Below, piece by piece: positions 4,658 to 8,911 of a stretch of 8,911 nucleotides of DNA. Each line of letters starts with the position of its first letter. Within the stretch, counting starts at the first letter, position 1. Both the position numbers and the translations under genes were made by a program. The DNA comes from Clostridia bacterium (GTDB taxonomy: Bacteria; Bacillota; Clostridia; UMGS1810), in NCBI GenBank assembly GCA_017629325.1, contig JAGBXL010000015.1, positions 1-8,911 of the forward strand, written 5' to 3'. The notes beneath the pieces were generated by a model. That model was not told where the DNA came from and did not search any database. It saw only the letters and a program-made list of their open reading frames with translations.

Positions 4658-7471
4658 TTAGTCGATAACATAAATACCAACAACTTTATTGTTCATTACA
4701 ATTACAAGAGCTTTTGTTGCAAGTGAAGGTTCGGTAGCTTTGAAATCAGCATATTTCACAAGTGCACTTACAGATAATGGTGAGAATCTTGAACCTGTAC
4801 CATCAGTTTTCCATTCATATACTGGAATATCTGTTTTTGAACGGCTTAATATGATGCGTTTTTCTTCATCAAGAGCTGAATTTGCATAAAGTTCAGGAAT
4901 AATTGATATACTTGTTCCTCCATCTTCAACTTCTTCAATGGTACCAACTATTGCCTGGAAATAGTTTGTTATATTATCTCCGCTTAAACCAATGTGGTTA
5001 GGATTGCCGCCGATAACTGTACCTATAGGCGATGCAGATGCAAGAACGCCCTGTGAATATACCTTCTGTATATCAACAACAACTCCATCTTCAGTTACAA
5101 ATTTGACTATATCACCGGGCTGAATTGATTCAAATTTTGAAATCACTTCAGCTTCATCACTTGAATAAGCTACTTTTGCTTCGTCAGTTGTTGCAATGTT
5201 TCTGTATGTTACCTTCTTAACAATGTCGTCGCCATTCATGTAGTCAGTTACGCTATCTATAAGATATACAGGAGTTGATGCACCGATTCTTGCTCCGACA
5301 ACCGAAGTGCTAGTAAGATGACAAAGAACAACTTTTGCAGAAGAACCTTCCATTTCATAAGGAACTACAGAATATGGAGAGCCATCATTAAAATATGTTG
5401 CTGATTTTTTGGAGTATTTATCGATTTTGGTAATATCTTCGGGTACTACAAATACAACTGTTGCTTTTGAACCTGATGTTGTCATACCAAATTTTGTTGC
5501 ACTGCCTGATTTAAATGCAGGACCACTCGTTGTATATTTAAGTGTCTCTTGTGCACTTGCAGCTGTTAATACTTCAATAGATGTGAATAAATTACCGGAA
5601 GTTCTGTATTTGACAGGCTGAATAATGTAGTTGCCATCACTAATTAAAGCTGATGCTTTAAGGCTTTCAATTGCCTGATCACTGTTCATGGATACACCAT
5701 TTACTTTAATTGTGCTTTTCATCTGATGTTCAAGGAATTTACTGCCTGTTGTCATTATTCCTAAAGATGCAACACTATCCATTGAACCACCGTCTGCATA
5801 AGCAATAAGGAGGCCATAAGGATCAGCTGTTTCATTTTTTTCGGAATATACTATTCTGCCAAGGTAATCGAAATAAATTTTTACATTGTCGCCATTTGTA
5901 AAGCCTGCTTCGGGGCAGTTATTTGCAAGAAGTGTTCTGTAATAAGGTGAGAGTTCGTAGCTTTGTGAACCGATTACAATTGTTTCATAGTCGGACGAGA
6001 GCTCAGTTACATCGCCTGTTGCATAAGCACTTGAAACCATAACATTTGTTCCTTCGGTTGTGCCATAGGGAACTGCAACACTTACAACTGTTTTACTTAC
6101 AATTGCACCAATTGTTGAAGAAGTTGGTGTTGCACCCTTTGCACTTACCTTTTTGACGCTTGAAACATCTTCTTCGGCAATTGCAAGAGCCTGAAGTCCG
6201 GTGTAGGCTGCGTTTTTATCATAAATTGTTGTAACACCGTCTGCAACGGAAGGTGATGTATATACAAGATATGTTTTATAGCTTTCAACAATTACAAGTT
6301 CAGCTGTTTTTTCATTGCTGTCATTACTGAATAAAGTTATTGAACCTGTTTCAACATCAAAATAGCTTGCAACATTAAAGCCTGCACCAATATCTGCGGG
6401 GTTAACAGGAACACCGTTATATATTACATAAGGTCTGGAACCATAGGTAACTCTTGTTACATCGCCTTGTGCCTCGGCTCTTTCATTTTCAAAATATTCA
6501 ATATAATTTGATGTGATATTTGCAATCTGCCATGGTTCAATAGTAACAGATGAGTTGTAACCGTTGAGTCTGGTGATTTTGGTTATTTCCTGCTTGCCGG
6601 CAGAGCCTGAGTAAGAATACTGAACTCTGTAACCAATGTAGGATTTAACTGTATCCATATCAAGTTTGCTGCCAAGAGAAAATATCTCATTGTCTATCTG
6701 AACTTTATTTCTGCCAACTGCTGTTGCATCAAGGCTGTAATCTGTTACACCCATAACAACACCTTCGGCTGATTTAGCATTGTCTTTTGAATCACCAAAA
6801 GAACTGCCGTCGCCTGTTGCAGTTGAATAGATGGGATTACCAAGAGCATCAACACCTGTCTGTGTGAGAACAGGGCAATCAAGCATATTATAGATAAGGT
6901 GAGCCACAATACCTCTGTTTGCAGGTGCATCGCCAACTGCTGCTGCATTTTTGGTGAGACCAATCTGATTTGCAATGTTTAAATAGCCCTGATACCAGGG
7001 TGTGAGGGTTGTATCTGCAACGGGGCCGTAGCCGAGTGTGCAAACAATCATTTTAATTGCTTCGCCATAGGTTACGGGGTTACCGGGCTGGAATGTGCCG
7101 TCGGTATAACCATTGATAGCTTTTGTAGATACTGCGTAGGATATGTAGGGAACAGCCCAGCCGTGAGCGGCATTCATATCTGCAATATCGGGGAAGTTAG
7201 TTGTTGTTGCAGAGAAAGCATATCCTGTGGGAGCACTGGATACTGCAAGAAGCTTTGAAAACTCTGCACGGGTTATGGTGTTTTCAGGCTTGAATGTGCC
7301 GTCTTCATAACCATTTATTATGCCCTGGTCAACTAAAGCTGTGATTGCTTCATAGTGTGCATATTCCTCTGCTACATCAGAAAAGTTAGCTGCGGGAGCT
7401 ACCATATACATTGAGGTGAAAGCAAACACAAAGATGAGGAGCATTGAAGTTATACGTTTTGTAAATTTCAT
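4658..7471 (-). CDS. Secreted cell-surface protein with SLH domains and a large uncharacterised C-terminal region
   Basis: A 937-residue protein. It opens with a Sec signal peptide (MKFTKRITSM, then a hydrophobic core), with probable cleavage after VAPAA at residue 28. SLH repeat 1 (about 29-78) is canonical: FSDV, ALVDQGIINGYEDGTFKP, ITRAEF. Repeat 2 (about 93-147) keeps INGYTDGTFQPGNPVT but has TYGE in place of TRAE. Repeat 3 (about 155-199) is diverged, ending NRGIVAHLIYNMLD. SLH repeats anchor proteins to secondary cell-wall polymers. From about residue 205 on, the chain is rich in Ser, Thr, Val, Gly and Tyr with short alternating strands. It has almost no cysteine and no catalytic motif or LPXTG that I can see. 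It ends KALVIVMNNKVVGIYVID. It could be an S-layer structural protein or a wall-associated adhesin. It has its own promoter, an AGGAGG 8 bases before the ATG, and its own terminator. Confidence 0.87.
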   Translation of the reverse strand: MKFTKRITSMLLIFVFAFTSMYMVAPAANFSDVAEEYAHYEAITALVDQGIINGYEDGTFKPENTITRAEFSKLLAVSSAPTGYAFSATTTNFPDIADMNAAHGWAVPYISYAVSTKAINGYTDGTFQPGNPVTYGEAIKMIVCTLGYGPVADTTLTPWYQGYLNIANQIGLTKNAAAVGDAPANRGIVAHLIYNMLDCPVLTQTGVDALGNPIYSTATGDGSSFGDSKDNAKSAEGVVMGVTDYSLDATAVGRNKVQIDNEIFSLGSKLDMDTVKSYIGYRVQYSYSGSAGKQEITKITRLNGYNSSVTIEPWQIANITSNYIEYFENERAEAQGDVTRVTYGSRPYVIYNGVPVNPADIGAGFNVASYFDVETGSITLFSNDSNEKTAELVIVESYKTYLVYTSPSVADGVTTIYDKNAAYTGLQALAIAEEDVSSVKKVSAKGATPTSSTIGAIVSKTVVSVAVPYGTTEGTNVMVSSAYATGDVTELSSDYETIVIGSQSYELSPYYRTLLANNCPEAGFTNGDNVKIYFDYLGRIVYSEKNETADPYGLLIAYADGGSMDSVASLGIMTTGSKFLEHQMKSTIKVNGVSMNSDQAIESLKASALISDGNYIIQPVKYRTSGNLFTSIEVLTAASAQETLKYTTSGPAFKSGSATKFGMTTSGSKATVVFVVPEDITKIDKYSKKSATYFNDGSPYSVVPYEMEGSSAKVVLCHLTSTSVVGARIGASTPVYLIDSVTDYMNGDDIVKKVTYRNIATTDEAKVAYSSDEAEVISKFESIQPGDIVKFVTEDGVVVDIQKVYSQGVLASASPIGTVIGGNPNHIGLSGDNITNYFQAIVGTIEEVEDGGTSISIIPELYANSALDEEKRIILSRSKTDIPVYEWKTDGTGSRFSPLSVSALVKYADFKATEPSLATKALVIVMNNKVVGIYVID

Positions 7472-7523
7472 TTTTATTACCTCCTTGGTATGTCTTTAAA
7501 ATTACAGACACTAATGTATGTTA

Positions 7524-7552
7524 ATTGTATCATTTATACAGGCGATAGTCAA
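7524..7552 (-). promoter_or_regulatory. Promoter of the SLH-protein gene
   Basis: The minus strand reads TTGACT (7552-7547), a 17-base spacer and TACAAT (7529-7524), with TGA before the -10 (extended -10). The leader of about 45 bases contains a small TGTCT/AGACA hairpin (7510-7491) just before the ribosome binding site, which might protect the mRNA 5' end. Confidence 0.82.
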
Positions 7553-7590
7553 CAACAAAAAACACTTGAAAAATAAATGTAATATACAAT

Positions 7591-7629
7591 AAATGGAGTA
7601 AAAACCTGATTTTAGGGTTTACTCCATTT
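7591..7629 (-). terminator. Stem-loop overlapping the nrdG stop codon, probable 3' end of nrdDG
   Basis: On the minus strand AAATGGAGTAAA (7629-7618), which includes the last nrdG codons and its TAA, pairs perfectly over 12 bp with TTTACTCCATTT (7602-7591). An inner CC/GG pair adjoins a bulge. The tail is ATTGTATATT, not a T-tract, so termination is less certain than 3'-end protection. In the plus direction the same stem is followed by TTTTT, but no plus-strand gene exists here. Confidence 0.55.
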
Positions 7630-8137
7630 TTAGAACTACACTATTTTGTTTAAGACTTTTCTGAACATCTATAATACGCTGATTTTCGCTACCGCGGAAT
7701 TTTAGCATTATGTTTTTCTTTTCTTCTATAAATCTGCCGTCAACAAGAACATCTATGAGCTTTAAGATTTCATCTGTTACCTCGCAGTGTGCCCTGCCTT
7801 TCTTTATTTCGGTGTCGAAAAGGTAACCTGAATAGCACCATATATTTTTTTGAGGGAAGATTTTTTTTACTCTTTTAAGAAAGGGATGCAGGGAAAGCTG
7901 ATTTATAGGTTCCATAGGTTCGCCGCCAAGAAGGGTTAGTCCTTCTATATAGTCGGGCTTTAGAAGCTCCAGTATTTTATCTTCAGTTTCTTTGGTAAAG
8001 GGAGTTCCATAGTTAAAGTCCCATGTTTCACTATTAAAACAGCCCTTGCAATGATGGGTGCAACCTGACACGAAGAGTGTTACTCTCACTCCCGTGCCAT
8101 TTGCAATATCATTTGGGTTTATTCTACCGTAGTTCAT
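7619..8137 (-). CDS. nrdG: Anaerobic ribonucleoside-triphosphate reductase activating protein
   Basis: A 172-residue radical-SAM enzyme, close to the usual NrdG length. The 4Fe-4S cluster ligands are in CTHHCKGC (Cys26, Cys30, Cys33), the CxxxCxxC signature. GGEP (71-74) is the SAM-binding motif. WCYSGY (100-105), LVDGRF (131-136) and RGSENQRIID (148-157) are also NrdG hallmarks. The enzyme cleaves S-adenosylmethionine and abstracts a hydrogen from the C-terminal glycine of NrdD, producing the glycyl radical. Its ATG overlaps the nrdD stop in TAATG (one shared base), and AAAGGG lies about 13 bases upstream, so translation is probably coupled to nrdD. Cytoplasmic and oxygen-sensitive. Confidence 0.96.
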   Translation of the reverse strand: MNYGRINPNDIANGTGVRVTLFVSGCTHHCKGCFNSETWDFNYGTPFTKETEDKILELLKPDYIEGLTLLGGEPMEPINQLSLHPFLKRVKKIFPQKNIWCYSGYLFDTEIKKGRAHCEVTDEILKLIDVLVDGRFIEEKKNIMLKFRGSENQRIIDVQKSLKQNSVVLKME

Positions 8138-8911
8138 TACAGATGAAGTACCCTTTCTTTAATTTCCTGCGTTCTGCCCTGATTCCAGAACTGACTGCCA
8201 ATATAGCCGCAAGTTCTTCTTGCAACATTCATTGTTGCCTGGTCGGTGTTGCCGCAGTTTGGGCATTTCCATATAAGCTTACCGTCGGAATCGTCTTCAA
8301 CAACAATTTCACCATCGAATCCGCATTTTTGGCAATAATCGCTCTTTGTGTTTAATTCGGCATACATAATGTTATCATAGATAAAACGCATAACAGAAAG
8401 AACAGCTTCTATATTGTTTTGCATATTGGGAACTTCAACATAGCTTATTGCTCCACCGGGTGAAAGAGCCTGGAATTTTGATTCTAAGGAAAGCTTTGAG
8501 AAAGCGTCTATTTCTTCTGTTACATGAACATGGTAGGAATTTGTGATGTAGTTTTTATCTGTAACACCTTTGATTTTGCCAAATCTCTGCTGAAGACACT
8601 TTGCAAATTTATAGGTTGTTGATTCAAGGGGTGTGCCATAGAGAGAATAATGGATATTTTCTTCCTCTCTCCATTTTAAGCAGGCATCGTTTAATTTTTG
8701 CATAAGCTGCAGTCCAAAAGCTTCGCCCTCGGGCTCGGTGAGTTTTTTGCCTGTTAAATGATATACTGTTTCCCACAGGCCTGCATAGCCAAGGGATATG
8801 GTGGAATATCCGCCATGAAGAAGCTTATCTATTGTTTCGCCTTTTTCAAGACGGGCAAGTGCTCCGTGCTGCCAAAGAATAGGTGCTGCATCGGAATAGG
8901 TGCCCTCTAAA
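8137..8911 (-). CDS. nrdD: Anaerobic ribonucleoside-triphosphate reductase, C-terminal part (5' end outside window)
   Basis: The reading frame is open to the window edge: 257 residues are visible, about the last third of a class III reductase, and the first ATG inside (8703) is an internal methionine. NrdD reduces ribonucleoside triphosphates to deoxynucleotides using a glycyl radical and works only without oxygen. Visible hallmarks are GGYSTISLGYAGLWE near the start of the fragment, SLYGTPLESTTYKF, SPGGAISYVEVPN, a four-cysteine zinc site (CQKC and CPNC, 20 residues apart) and the glycyl radical motif RRTCGYIGS. The glycine after that cysteine is the expected radical site, 23 residues from the C-terminus. 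The activase NrdG follows immediately. Nothing in the visible part suggests damage. Confidence 0.97.
   Translation of the reverse strand, partial: LEGTYSDAAPILWQHGALARLEKGETIDKLLHGGYSTISLGYAGLWETVYHLTGKKLTEPEGEAFGLQLMQKLNDACLKWREEENIHYSLYGTPLESTTYKFAKCLQQRFGKIKGVTDKNYITNSYHVHVTEEIDAFSKLSLESKFQALSPGGAISYVEVPNMQNNIEAVLSVMRFIYDNIMYAELNTKSDYCQKCGFDGEIVVEDDSDGKLIWKCPNCGNTDQATMNVARRTCGYIGSQFWNQGRTQEIKERVLHL

Noticed and set aside
6745..6975. A 76-residue minus-strand ORF in another frame of the SLH gene
   Set aside because: It lies wholly inside the larger gene, has no ribosome binding site, and is a Gln/Leu-rich out-of-frame translation.
7489..7511. A regulatory leader hairpin before the SLH gene as a riboswitch
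   Set aside because: Only a 5-bp stem is visible, too small for a known ligand-binding RNA; at most it protects the 5' end.
8137..8703. A separate 188-residue gene starting at the ATG at 8703
   Set aside because: The frame is open upstream to the window edge and the added 69 residues match NrdD (GGYSTISLGYAGLWE), so this ATG is internal and the gene is a partial nrdD.

Overview
The window comes from a low-GC Gram-positive anaerobe, most likely a member of class Clostridia (Bacillota). The clues are strong GGAGG-type ribosome binding sites, sigma-A-type promoters with 17-bp spacers, U-tract terminators, an SLH-domain cell-surface protein, a lysine riboswitch and an oxygen-sensitive class III ribonucleotide reductase. 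Every gene I can support lies on the minus strand, so transcription runs from high to low coordinates.

Right end (8911 to 7619): the C-terminal third of anaerobic ribonucleotide reductase NrdD, cut by the window edge, is coupled by a one-base stop/start overlap to its radical-SAM activase NrdG. This pair makes deoxynucleotides without oxygen. Next, behind its own promoter, comes a 937-residue secreted protein with N-terminal SLH repeats and a long C-terminal region I cannot assign (7471 to 4658), closed by a terminator.

Middle (4600 to 2508): a promoter starts a lysine riboswitch whose terminator and antiterminator can both be read. It controls an NhaC-family transporter, which is therefore predicted to handle lysine (LysW-like). 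The transporter carries an unusual N-terminal extension: one hydrophobic segment followed by four CxxCxGxG motifs like the DnaJ zinc-binding domain. A terminator follows.

Left-middle (2487 to 1398): a tRNA-Gln(CTG) has its own near-consensus promoter and terminator. Two more terminator-like hairpins stand between it and an MgtC/SapB-family membrane protein with a GTG start.

Left end (1367 to 1): an extended -10 promoter lies partly inside a 38-bp palindrome. It drives an SseB-related protein in which the two SseB domains appear in reversed order around an acidic linker. A lipoprotein follows 18 bases later and runs off the window.

Most of this is housekeeping. I see no multi-gene defence, mobile or biosynthetic system. 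The points most worth following are the Cys-rich extension on the lysine-riboswitch-controlled transporter, the swapped-domain SseB protein with its palindromic promoter, and the stacked terminators ahead of mgtC.
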